Source of the DNA: Saccopteryx bilineata
Taxonomy: Eukaryota > Chordata > Mammalia > Chiroptera > Emballonuridae
Direction of reading: 5' to 3'
DNA: 64,000 nt
Assembly: GCF_036850765.1 (NCBI RefSeq)
Contig: NC_089492.1
Location: forward strand, 288,646,590-288,710,589
How positions within the stretch are numbered: the stretch's first letter is position 1; each line of letters begins with the position of its first letter. Below the pieces are notes generated by a model. That model had not been told where the DNA came from, did no database searches, and saw only the letters and a program-made list of their open reading frames with translations. Positions 1-9,217 of this stretch are shown here, piece by piece. The position numbers and the translations under genes were made by a program.

Positions 1-268
1 AAGTGTTGATGCTGCTCCAAGAAGCCCTTTGCTCTCAGAAGCAGTTCAGTTTCAGAATGTTGAGGAACAGAGAGGCAGAGAGCGCCCCTGGAAGCTGGTG
101 CTCTGGTTTCTGATGCCCTCTTGCTGAGGGATGGGCGCAGTAGAGAGGCTGAAGGGTAAAGGCTTTGAGACCCAGGAAGATACACAGTAGCTAGATCAAG
201 TTCAAGACTATGACTCTTATAGTACATCACTCTGCAGGCTGCTTTGACCAGGATTTCTCTACCTTTCC
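1..268. other. unique sequence, nothing recognised
   Basis: Mixed-composition DNA with no recognisable exon, repeat or RNA gene. Confidence 0.5.
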
Positions 269-533
269 AGTTCCTCCCTCCCTCCCTTTTCTTCCCTCTC
301 TCCCTTCCATCCATCCACCCACCCACCAGCCATTCATTCATCCAGCCATTTCCTCATTCCCTTCTTCCCTCCCTCCTTTCCTTCCTTCCTTCCTCCCTCC
401 CTCTTTTTTCTCCTCCCTTCCTTCTTTTCTTCTGTCTTCCTCTCTTTCTTCCCTCCCTCTCTCCCTCCCTCCCTCCCTCCCTCCCTCCCTCCCTCCCTCC
501 CTCCCTCCCTCCCTCCCTCCCTCCAGTCCTTCC
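269..533 (+). repeat. CT-rich low-complexity tract, (TCCC)n core
   Basis: Almost pure pyrimidine on this strand. It starts with mixed CCTT/CCAT units and ends in a clean TCCC run of about 70 bases (roughly 455-525). The proline/serine/leucine-rich frames through it, and the glycine/arginine/glutamate-rich frames on the other strand, are artefacts of the repeat. Homopurine/homopyrimidine mirror tracts like this can form triplex (H-DNA) structures and are usually length-polymorphic. Confidence 0.95.
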
Positions 534-689
534 TCCTTTCTTTCATCATACATCCTTCTGAATATTTATTGAGCGTATTAAGAGTTTAGACTCTGTGAAT
601 AAAAAACTCCATGTTCTATTCCTGGGGGTGGGGGGTGGGCAGTGAACATTTAATGAGCCCCACTGTGTTCCTGGCACCCAGCCTCGAAG

Positions 690-810
690 TGGCAGAGACT
701 GCACTCAGGTGACCTGGGTGTGAGTCCTGGTTTTGCTGTGCCTGGACAACTTCCTTAACTTCTGGGAACCTGAGATCCTCAGGTATATAACATGCTGCTG
801 GGTGGTACCC
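690..810 (+). mobile_element. MIR SINE fragment
   Basis: It follows the MIR core order: 'gacctgggtgtgagtcctgg', then a decayed 'tgccacttactagctgtg' block, then the 'caacttccttaacttctggg' stretch. Strongly diverged, as expected for this old mammalian family. The bases just upstream (about 630-690) may belong to the same or another old repeat. Confidence 0.6.
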
Positions 811-1324
811 GGCTGAGGTTGGACAGTGACAGTTGTGAGGCCACAGAGCCCCATGGGGTGGGCCTGGGTTTCACAAATCATGGGGGAAACTGTGCCTCCC
901 TGCTAGGGACTGACCGGAGCGCCGCTCTGCATCAAATCAATAGACTTAATATTTAATAATAATCCGCTGAAAGGCACTTTGGTCAGCTCAACGCATCAGT
1001 GCCACACTAATAACAAATTACTTCTTAAATTATTAGCCTCGGTCCCTTTCATGAGGCTCCATTTCAGTCTGTGGGGAGAGGGAGGAGGGGGAGTGGGGGT
1101 CGCCGCGGCCGAGAGGCCCTGGCAGCTGTGACCCGCTGAGTGGTGACGCGGCTGAGCTCGGAGCCACCTGGCCAGAAGAGTCCACCCGCCCTGAGCCAGA
1201 AGAAGCCCAATTCAGCTCAGAAGAAGGGGGTGGAGAAGCACACGGACCCCTTGTCTGAACTGTTCCCAGCATGTGCCCCTAGGACGGCCTCGACTCTGCT
1301 TTGACCACCAGGCACTCCACCAGT
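811..1324. other. unique sequence with an AT-rich island at 935-1035
   Basis: GC-rich flanks with several CpGs (about 1095-1160) enclose an AT-rich block rich in TAAT and ATTA cores. No exon seen. The island is a candidate conserved non-coding element by composition only. Confidence 0.4.
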
Positions 1325-1937
1325 CTCCAGGGTGGTGTCCCCAGGGCTGTGTCCCCAAGGTGGTGTCCCCAGGGCGGTATCCCAGGGCTGTGTCCCCAGG
1401 GTGGTATCCCAGGGCTGTGTCCCCAGGGCGGTATCCCAGGGCTGTGTCCCCAGGGCGGTGTCCCAGGGCTGTGTCCCCCGGGCTGTGTCCCCAAGGTGGT
1501 GTCCCCAGCGCGGTATCCCAGGGCTGTGTCCCCAAAGTGTGTCCCCAGGGCGGTATCCCAGGGCTGTGTCCCCAGGGCGGTGTCCCAGGGCGGTGTCCCC
1601 AGGGTGGTGTCCCCAGCGTGGTATCCCAGGGCTGTGTCCCCAAGGTGGTGTCCCAGGGCTGTGTCCCCAGGGCGGTGTCCCAGGGCTGTGTCCCCAGGGC
1701 GGTATCCCAGGGCTGTGTCCCCAGGGCGGTATCCCAGGGCTGAGTCCCCAGAGCGGTATCCCAGGGCTGTGTCCCCAGAGCGGTATCCCAGGGCGGTATC
1801 CCAGGGCTGTGTCCCCAGGGCGGTATCTCAGGGCTGTGTCCCCAGGGCGGTATCCCAGGGCGGTGTCCCCCGGGCTGTGTCCCCAGGGCGGTGTCCCCAG
1901 GGTTGTGTCCCCAGGGCTGTGTCCCCAGGGCGGTGTC
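1325..1937 (+). repeat. GC-rich minisatellite, 13-14 bp units in a 27-bp composite
   Basis: Two related units alternate: 'agggctgtgtcccc' (14 bp) and 'agggcggtatccc' (13 bp). Variants read ggtgtcccc, gagcggtatccc or gtggtgtcccc. The mix of 13- and 14-bp units shifts the reading phase, and stop codons are rare in all frames. This gives several overlapping open frames on both strands (for example 1301-1963 and 1332-2396 plus, 1212-1643 minus). They are repeat artefacts, with no sign of a real protein. Confidence 0.95.
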
Positions 1938-2724
1938 AGGACGGTCAGCCCAGGCAGGTCTGAGTCAGGATGGGCTCTTTATGCCGGTGTGGAGGACAGG
2001 AAGGGGTGCGACAGGGAGAGTGGGGAGTTCAGCTCCTGCAGGGCCACTCCTGGATGGACACTCAGGGATGGGCTGTTTCAGGCCATGGGTCCGACAGGCC
2101 GGTCTGCCAGGGGACGGCCTGCATTGTCCCCCTCTCATCCTTTGACCTGTGTACACATGCCACTGAGCCATGGAGCCAGCGTCCCCCACTTTCGGCCAGA
2201 TTCTCTGCTGTCCCCTCTGCTCCAGGCTCTGTCCCCCAGGTTTGTGCACAGTCAGCCTGGCTCAGTCTGCTGTCCTGCTCGCCTTTCCCCTTTACTGTGT
2301 AGGGAAGATGACCCTGCTCTGGGGGCTTCCCCACTGGCTTCCTGGCCTTACTTGAAATATCGACATTTTGTTCATTATAATTTTATTTTGCATTAGTTTT
2401 GATTTTTAAAAATACAGTACTAAGTTATGAGTTGGCTTCACTACTGAGTGTCTGAAGGCCCCTTAAACTTTGTGCCCAAGGCAAGCGCCTCACTGGTTTG
2501 CCCCGAGTCCTGGTCCTGCTGGCCTTCCAGGTTTGGGTGGGTGGCTCCCACAGTCCCTGGGCTTATGGGGTCACAGGACTGGCTATATACCCGGCTCTGT
2601 CCTGCCTGCCTCTACCTTCCTGGCCTCAGTGTTCATCAGCCTACAGGTAGCAGGGGCTCAGTCAACACTTGCGGAGGGAGGGCCTGCCTGCTGGTCAGGG
2701 TCACACAACCTTGGCCTGAGCAGG
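1938..2724. other. unique sequence, no gene seen
   Basis: GC-rich up to about 2350, then a short AT-rich stretch (2355-2430) before GC-rich sequence resumes. No splice-flanked coding block or repeat family recognised. Confidence 0.5.
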
Positions 2725-2912
2725 AGGCGGGGTGGGGGGGAGAGTGGGGGAGGGGGAGGAGGAAGGGAGGGGAGGAAAGGGGGAGCAGGGGAGGAGAGGA
2801 GCAGGGGAGGGAGCTGGCAAGGGGGGAGCATGGGAAGGGAGAGAGGGGAGGGGAAGGTGTGGGGGAGGGGAGGGGGGCAGGGGAGGGGAGGGGAGGGAAG
2901 GAGGGAGGAAGT
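2725..2912 (+). repeat. GA-rich low-complexity tract
   Basis: Irregular runs of GGGGA, GGGA and GGA with almost no pyrimidines for about 190 bases. Many G-runs of three or more make G-quadruplex or triplex structure plausible on this strand. Frames through it are low-complexity artefacts. Confidence 0.9.
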
Positions 2913-4084
2913 GGGCGAGGTCAGGTGTTTTCACAGACATTCTAATGAGAACTCAATAGCTAGGTAGCTGCTGACACCTGCTCTCTCACCTTCCCAGCTG
3001 AGACATGGAAGGGTAAATGAGCCACCTCGCACCCCCAGGAGCCCCTTGATGACAGTCAGGGCCATTTTGCTGAAAACCATAAACTCAGCTGCTCTCCAGT
3101 TCAGCCAAACTCTGCCTGAGGCCACACTGATAGCAATAATATTGCTATTGAGGAGATTTGCATATAGAGAAATTGTTCCCTTGATTTTAAAAAAAAAGAA
3201 AAGGCAAGGACATCCACGGTGTATCATCCTGGGGCCATGGGGAGTGAGGCAACCCGTGGCTCTGAAGACGGTTCCAGTGTCGGGGCTGGCGCGGGGCTGG
3301 TGCGGAGAGGCTGGTGGCCCTGGGACAGGATGGAGCCGTGTACTGGGCATCGAAGCCAGGCGGCTGCTTCCCTGAGCTGCAGGGCAGCCTGGAGAGGGGG
3401 GTCTGGGGGCTGTTTGGGAGGCACACTTCCAGGAAAAGGAGGATGGTGAAGCCGTCCCGGAGCCACAGCCTGGGCAGCCCCAGGGAAGGCGGCTGAACAA
3501 CCTCACACCACATTAGGGGGCTAGAGCAGAGGGCAGGAGAGTGTGTATCAGACCAGTTTCTCAAGGGCAGGTGTGCCTTCTTTCCTTTCTGTATGCCAGG
3601 GCTGGCCGGGGCGCGGGCGGTAGCTGAAGGAGTGACTGAGGGGGTCTGTGAACAACCGAGTGGGAGCTCTGGTTTGTCTGAGCTCCTTCTCAGACCCGGG
3701 CGGGGGTGCCTGGCACAGAGCAGGGCCCCCACAGAGGACAGCGGGATCTGAGTCAGAAACCTGAGCTGAGAGCCCCAGGCCCTGTTCCTGCCACATGGAC
3801 TAAGAGCCTGGCGGGGAGGCACAGCTCTGTGTATGGTAGCCTGGTGAGTCCCAAAGTGCCAGGGTCACAGACAGGGAAGCTTAACGGATGAGGGACCTCG
3901 TGGCAAGTTAGGAATGGAAACAATCTCAACTTGGTAAAGAGCATCTACAAAGAGCCGACTGCTGACGTCATGTAGGGTGGGCAAATGTGGATTCACAGTC
4001 ATGAGCACGTGAGATACTGAGTTTATTTTCGTATTATTCTATAAGAATACTGGGAGCCTACAAGCCCCACCCCGTATCTGGGGT
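2913..4084. other. unique sequence with an octamer-bearing AT-rich block
   Basis: Mostly GC-rich without recognisable exons. At 3085-3190 an AT-rich block holds the inverted repeat TAGCAAT-aat-ATTGCTA (3131-3147) and a perfect octamer ATTTGCAT (3156-3163), the POU/OCT recognition sequence. Regulatory function is inference. Confidence 0.4.
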
Positions 4085-6480
4085 GAATGATACATACGCT
4101 TCCAGAGATCAGGATACAAGCTTTCACTGCTGTTGTGCAACATAGTACAGAGATGTCTATGCCAATACGGTGAGAGGAAGAAACAGGCATGGAGACTGGC
4201 CAGGAGGAAGTACAAACGGTCCCTATTTGCAGATGACATGAGGGTCTACATAGAAAGTCCCAAGGAATCTCCAAAATCCACAAAGAATTTCTCCTAGAAC
4301 AATAAGCAAATGCATTAAAGTCATGGTGTACAATGTGGATCAACACAGGAAGACCTATTGCAATTCTGTAGACGAATAATAAACGTGGAAACAAAGTAAA
4401 AACACGCTACCACTTACAATAGCTCCAAAGAAGATGAAACTCTTAAGCCCACGCTTCCCAAAACTTGTACCTGATCTGTATGCTGAAAATTACAACATGC
4501 TGATCAATGAAGTCAGAGAAGAGATAAGAGATGAAGAGACACACCTTGTTCATGGATTGGCGACGACTCAGCATAGTGAAGATGTCACTCCTTTCCAAAT
4601 GGAGCTATAGGTTTAATGCAATTCCTATCAAAATCACAGCCATGTTTTTTAATAGTCATAGACAGATGTATTCTATACGTGACATGGAAAGGCACGGGCC
4701 CTAGAGCAGCTAAAACCATCTTGACAAAGAAGAATCAAGTAGGAGGACTCCCTTTACCTTATACTGAGCACTAACTCTATGCATATGTATATATGTAATG
4801 TCATATAAACATAGCTATACATATACAGCAACCAAGACAATACACTGTTGGAGGAGGAACAGATACACACATCAATAGAGAACCCAGAAATACCCCCACG
4901 CAAATATGTTCAACTGATTTTTGACAAAGGTACAAAAGCAATTCGGTGGAGGAAGGTTAAATTTTTCAACAAATGGTGCGTTGAACATCATAGGCAATAA
5001 AATAAAAAAGATAAAATAAAATAAAACTACCTAAACCATACATCTCTTACAAAAATTAGTCAAGAATAGCCCATTGATTTAAATGGAAAAAAGTAAAACT
5101 ATAAACTTTTAGAAAAAAAAAACATAGGAGAAAATATTTGGGACCAAGGGCTAGAAAAAAGTTCATAGACTGGGTCCTGAAAGCATGGTTTGCAGAAGGA
5201 AAACTGATAAATTGAACCTCATCACCATTAAAAACTTATTCTGCAAACACCTCTTTGAGGAGGATGAAAAGACCAGTTCCAGAGTGGGAGAAGATGCCTA
5301 CAAACCACATAATCCGACAAAGGACTAGTACGGAGAATATACAGACACTCTCAAAATTCAACAGTGAAAACCATTAACCAATTCAATTTGAAAATGGGCA
5401 AGAGATGTGCACAGATATTTCACTGAAGATGACTCACAGATGGTGAGTAAGCACATTAAAAAAACCCCACAACAACCCATTCACCATCATTAGCTCTGAA
5501 GAAATGTAAATTAAAACCATAATGAGACATTACTACACACCTATCAGAATATCTCAAAGGAAAGACAGTGACAACATCAGACGCCAGGGTGAGGAAGTGG
5601 GAAACAACGGGGTCCCCCCTCCCTGCGGGGTGGTGGGAAGCAAAGTGGTCCAGCCAACTTGGGAAGACAAGCCAGCGGCTCGGCTCCCACAGCTAACCAC
5701 GCAGCTGCATGTGACTCAGCAGCGGCACCCGTGGGCACGCATCCCAGGGAAATAAAGACTTTATTGGTAGCTCCCAAACTGGACCCACCCAGGGGTCTTT
5801 CAGTGGGTGATTGGTCGGAACAGTGGATCCTCCACACCAGGGGTCAGGAACCATTTTGGCTGAGAGAGCCATGAATGCCACATATTTTAAAATGTAATTC
5901 CATGAGAGCCATACAACGACCTGTGTACGCTATGCATTATCCAATAAAAATTTGGTGGTGTCTTAGAGGACAGCTGTGATTGGCTCCAGACACCCACAAC
6001 CATGAACATGAGCGGTAGGAAATGAATGGATTGTAATACATGAGAATGTTTTATATTTTTAACGTTATTATTTTTTTTTATTAAAGACTTGTCTGCGAGC
6101 CAGATTCAGCCATCAAATGAGTCACATCTGGCTCGCGAGCCATAGGTTCCCGACCCCTGCTCTACGCCATGGAATACCCCCTTAGCCACTGCAAACAGTG
6201 TGCTATTGCTACACACAACAGCGTGGGCGTGTTGCCAGTCGGTATCTCCGCTGCGGTGGCAGGCCTACAGAGAGACACGTGAGAGAACCGTGCAGAACGA
6301 AACACAGCCCCACGGGTTCGCAAACAAGAACAAGTGAAAACGGGGGAAACAAAGTAAGATTGGGGGACTATATCCATGGCAGGGGTCCGGCTGTAACATT
6401 GTACTAGTGTACTAGGAACTCTTTCTCTGTTATTTTTCCACACTGTATATGGATTTATAATGATCTCCATAAAAATTTTT
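4085..6480 (+). mobile_element. LINE-1 3' part (ORF2 remnant plus 3' UTR), dead, interrupted by a hAT element
   Basis: The sequence tracks L1 ORF2 from the reverse transcriptase domain to the 3' end. The RT active-site motif FADD is encoded at 4226-4237 and is followed by the typical 'caattcctatcaaaatc' stretch. Later blocks include 'aaaatgggcaagagatgtgc' (about 5391), the 'attaaaaccataatgagac' region (about 5510) and 'catggaatac' (about 6168). The 3' UTR ends near 6480 in 'ctccataaaaa'. Stops and frameshifts break every frame, so no protein is made. The 5' half is missing. A hAT element at 5838-6159 interrupts it. Left boundary approximate. Confidence 0.85.
5838..6159. mobile_element. non-autonomous hAT DNA transposon (322 bp) nested in L1
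   Basis: The ends are inverted repeats: CAGGGGTCAGGAACC at the left and GGTTCCCGACCCCTG at the right. Flanking 8-bp sequences ctccacac (5830-5837) and ctctacgc (6160-6167) match at 6 of 8 positions, fitting an aged hAT target-site duplication. Joining the flanks restores the L1 reading 'tccacac-catggaatac', which confirms clean insertion into L1. The interior has no transposase, so it was mobilised in trans. Its 'gagagagccatgaatgcc' opening resembles a hAT family abundant in some mammals, but I do not assign a family name. Confidence 0.88.
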
Positions 6481-7822
6481 TTTCAATTAACAATGGGAGA
6501 TGTTGCCTTTTAACTCTGCCAAGTAAGTCATTTAAAAACAATCACCCCGACTACTGCCACCATGCTTTCCTAGAGGAAAGGGCATTTTAAGTGGAGGGAA
6601 AAAAAAGCAGGAAGGTCACACCCTCAGAATAAAAGATTGTCCTTTTTAAATGAGCCTGTTGCTTATGAAAAGCTCCCCCCTTATTCATATTTCTCTCATT
6701 CCCCCACGCGCGAACAGACTTCCTCATCAGCTACGAAGGAGTGTGGACCCGTGTTTGGGAGCCTCCGAGTGGAGCACTGGCTGGAAGACACTATCCCTGG
6801 GAAAGTGATGTGTGCATGCGCATGTCTGTCTCTGGGGGTTTTGCACTCAGGGGGGCTGGCTTGGATGCGGGCCATGACGCTCTAAGGCACGGTGGATACC
6901 TGGACAATGAGGGGTGGGGAGGTGCCCGGACTGTCCTCAGACTGCAGGGAGCGACAGTGACATCCTCCTCCACATTCTTCAGGATGCCGCAGAAAGCTGT
7001 GTGGCTCTTTGGGCCCTTTGTGTGGGAGCCTGAGACGGCCGGGGTGGGGGCCACTCTCAGCAGCAGTGCACCCCAACATGGTCCCCAAGGGATACCCCTG
7101 CTGTGCTCTCAGGCAGCTGCCCCAGCAAGGCCGTGAGATTCTTTGTCCTCATGTGCTTCTCTCTCTTGCTGCAGGAGAGCTGTCCCTTCCGGCTGGATCC
7201 ACCTCTGCCCCCTGACACTCGTGAGTGATGGCTCAGGGAGACTGGAACCTGGTCTGCAATGCCCTGCTCACCCCACCTTCCTGCCAAGAAGCTCGCACTC
7301 AGCACTTCTGAGAGGGCCTCGCCGGGTGCCTGGCCGCTAATTGAATAACTCTCAGCTCCAAGTTATTCCATTTGGCCAGGAATTAGATTTCGCTCAGCCA
7401 GCTCCAGGCACCGTGTGCGCGGAACTTTATAGAGGTATGTTCCCGAAGGAGGCCATTGCCAGCCTGTCTCTGCTCCAGGTGTGCTGATGGACACCAGCCC
7501 CACACACGGGCCAGACTCCCTTTGAGCAGAGGGCGTGCCTTTGCCAAACTACCCTTGAGTGGGCTGCTGGGTGGCTGAGGGGCAAGGCCAGGTGCTGAAG
7601 CGCTGGAGAAACCCAGCCTCTCACAGCTCTCAGGCAGGATGGCAGGGCTGGGGACTGAGATGTCCTCAGCTAGCAAAGGGCCTGCTTCCACATTCCCCTC
7701 TAAAGCAGCCATCTTGGGGGGAGTGGTGACGCTTTGCCTCAGGGCCCCCAGCTTCTAGCTGGAGCTGAGTATGTTTCCTAAACACAAACATGCATTTCTT
7801 CACCCAGGCAAGCGGCCCACCT
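6481..7822. other. unique sequence, no gene seen
   Basis: AT-richer up to about 6720, then GC-rich. A short AT-rich block at about 7335-7400 contains 'gctaattgaataact' and 'ggaattagattt', a homeodomain-like TAAT cluster. No exon or repeat family recognised. Confidence 0.45.
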
Positions 7823-8310
7823 GTCCATCCATCCATCCATCCATCCATCTATTATCCATCCATCCATCCATCCATCCTCCATCCATCCTCCATCTGTCCT
7901 CCATCATCTATCCAACCATCCTCCATCCATTATCCATCCATCCATCCATCCATCTATTATCCATCCATCCATCCATCCATCCATTATCCATCCATCCATC
8001 CATCCATCCATCCATCCTCCATCCATCCTCCATCCATCCTCCATCCATCCTCCATCTGTCCTCCATCATCTATCCAACCATCCTCCATCCATTATCCATC
8101 CATCCACTCCATCCATCTATTATCCATCCTGCCATCCATCCATCCATCCATCCTCCATCCATCCTCCATCCATCATCCATCATCCATCATCCATCCTCCA
8201 TCCATCCATCCTCCATCCATTATCCATCCATCCATCCATCCATCCATCCATCCATCCACTCCATCCATCTATTATCCATCCTGCCATATATCTATCCACT
8301 CCATCCCAGG
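7823..8310 (+). repeat. (ATCC)n tetranucleotide array with internal block duplications
   Basis: Nearly 490 bp of CCAT/ATCC units broken by TCC and TATT variants. Larger blocks repeat inside it. A block containing 'catctgtcctccatcatc' occurs near 7890 and again near 8052. A block with 'ctattatccatcctgccat' occurs near 8118 and 8270. Length change by unequal exchange therefore acted on blocks as well as single units. The Ile-His-Pro-Ser frames through it are artefacts. Confidence 0.95.
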
Positions 8311-8324
8311 CACTGGGAGGTAAC

Positions 8325-8494
8325 CCATCAGAATGGTTCTGAACTCAGAGTTGAAACTAGACTGCCTGGGTTCCAATCTCAGCTCCACCACTTACCAGCT
8401 GTGAATTCAGACAAATCACTCAACTTGTTGGTGCCTCAGTTTCCTTACCTGTCAAACAGAGAACAACTCTACCTCCTAGGATTGTTTTGAAAAT
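8325..8494 (+). mobile_element. MIR SINE
   Basis: Well-preserved MIR order: 'agactgcctgggttccaatc', 'ccacttaccagctgtgaa', 'gtgcctcagtttccttacct', then the 'cctaggattgttttgaaaat' tail region. It abuts the Tigger-like element at 8497, which probably inserted into this MIR. Confidence 0.85.
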
Positions 8495-8496
8495 TA

Positions 8497-9217
8497 CAAG
8501 TGATCTTTGAACAACATGGCTTTGAGCTGCATAGGCCCCCTTATATGTAGAGTTCTTTCAATAAATACTGTAGGTCTTGGCCAGCTGGCTCAGTGGTAGA
8601 GCATCGACCCAACATGTGGATGTCCTGGGTTCGATTCCTGGCCAGGGCACACAGGAGAAGCACCCATCTGCTTCTCCACCCTTCCCCCTCTCCTTTCTCT
8701 CTCTCTCTCTTCCCCTCCTGCAGCCATGGCTCAATTGGAGCAAGTTGGCCTTTGGAAGCTGAGGATGGCTCCATGGCCTCCACCTCAGGTGCCAAGAAGA
8801 GCTTGGTTGCTGAGTAATGAAGCAACGCCCCAGATGGGCAGAGCATCACCCACTAGTGGGCTTGCCAGGTGGATCCTGGTCAAGGTGCATGCGGGAGTCT
8901 GTCTCTGCCTCTCACTGAATTAAAAAAAAATGCTGTAAAGGTATTTTTGCTTCCTTATGAATTTTCATAACGTTTTCTTTTCTCTAGCATATTTTCTTGT
9001 AAGACTATAACACCTATACAGTACTTCTAATATTGTAAGTATATAACACATGTAAGATACAAAATATGTTAATCAACTGTTTATGTTATTGGTAAGGCTT
9101 CTGGTCAACAGTAGGCTACTACTAGTTTAGTTTTGGGGGTGTTAAAAGTTAAATGCAGATTTCTGACTTCCTGTAGTGTCGGCACCTCTAAGCCCCACAT
9201 GGATCAAGGGTCAACTG
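8497..9217 (+). mobile_element. non-autonomous Tigger-like (pogo/Tc1-mariner) DNA transposon, split by a SINE
   Basis: The left end has 'ctttgaacaacatgg' just after a TA dinucleotide (8495-8496). The right end has 'atcaagggtcaactg', its imperfect inverted complement. The interior carries hallmarks I know from this mammalian family: 'tttcaataaatactgta', 'aatcaactgtttatgttat' and 'aaggcttctggtcaacag'. The right TA has decayed to GA. Without the SINE at 8573-8930 the element is about 350 bp and has no transposase. Confidence 0.82.
8573..8930 (+). mobile_element. tRNA-derived SINE of VES type (bat), nested
   Basis: A tRNA-like head carries pol III internal promoter boxes: A box TGGCTCAGTGG (8586-8596) and B box GGTTCGATTCC (8628-8638). 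A CT-rich linker, a tRNA-unrelated body and the tail 'catgcgggagtctgtctctg' follow, ending in an A-run (8922-8930). The flanking duplication is aatactgta (8564-8572) and aatgctgta (8929-8937), 8 of 9 identical. The layout matches the VES family of bats as I remember it, so this is the main clue to the host group. The embedded tRNA-like part is not a functional tRNA gene. Confidence 0.85.

Noticed and set aside
1301..2396. Plus-strand open frames of 220 and 354 codons over the 1.3-kb minisatellite
   Set aside because: Repeat-derived strings in several phases at once. The non-repeat tail of the longer one resembles no family.
4023..4394. Minus-strand open frame of 123 codons
   Set aside because: It lies largely antisense to the L1 ORF2 remnant and has no independent support.
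7823..8310. CRISPR-like array
   Set aside because: Units are contiguous tetranucleotides with no unique spacers, in a mammalian genome.
7771..8490. Plus-strand frames of 177 and 239 codons, Ile/His/Pro/Ser-rich
   Set aside because: Tetranucleotide array artefact.
8573..8650. tRNA gene suggested by A and B boxes
   Set aside because: It is the head of a SINE with a poly(A) tail and flanking duplication. The cloverleaf is degraded.
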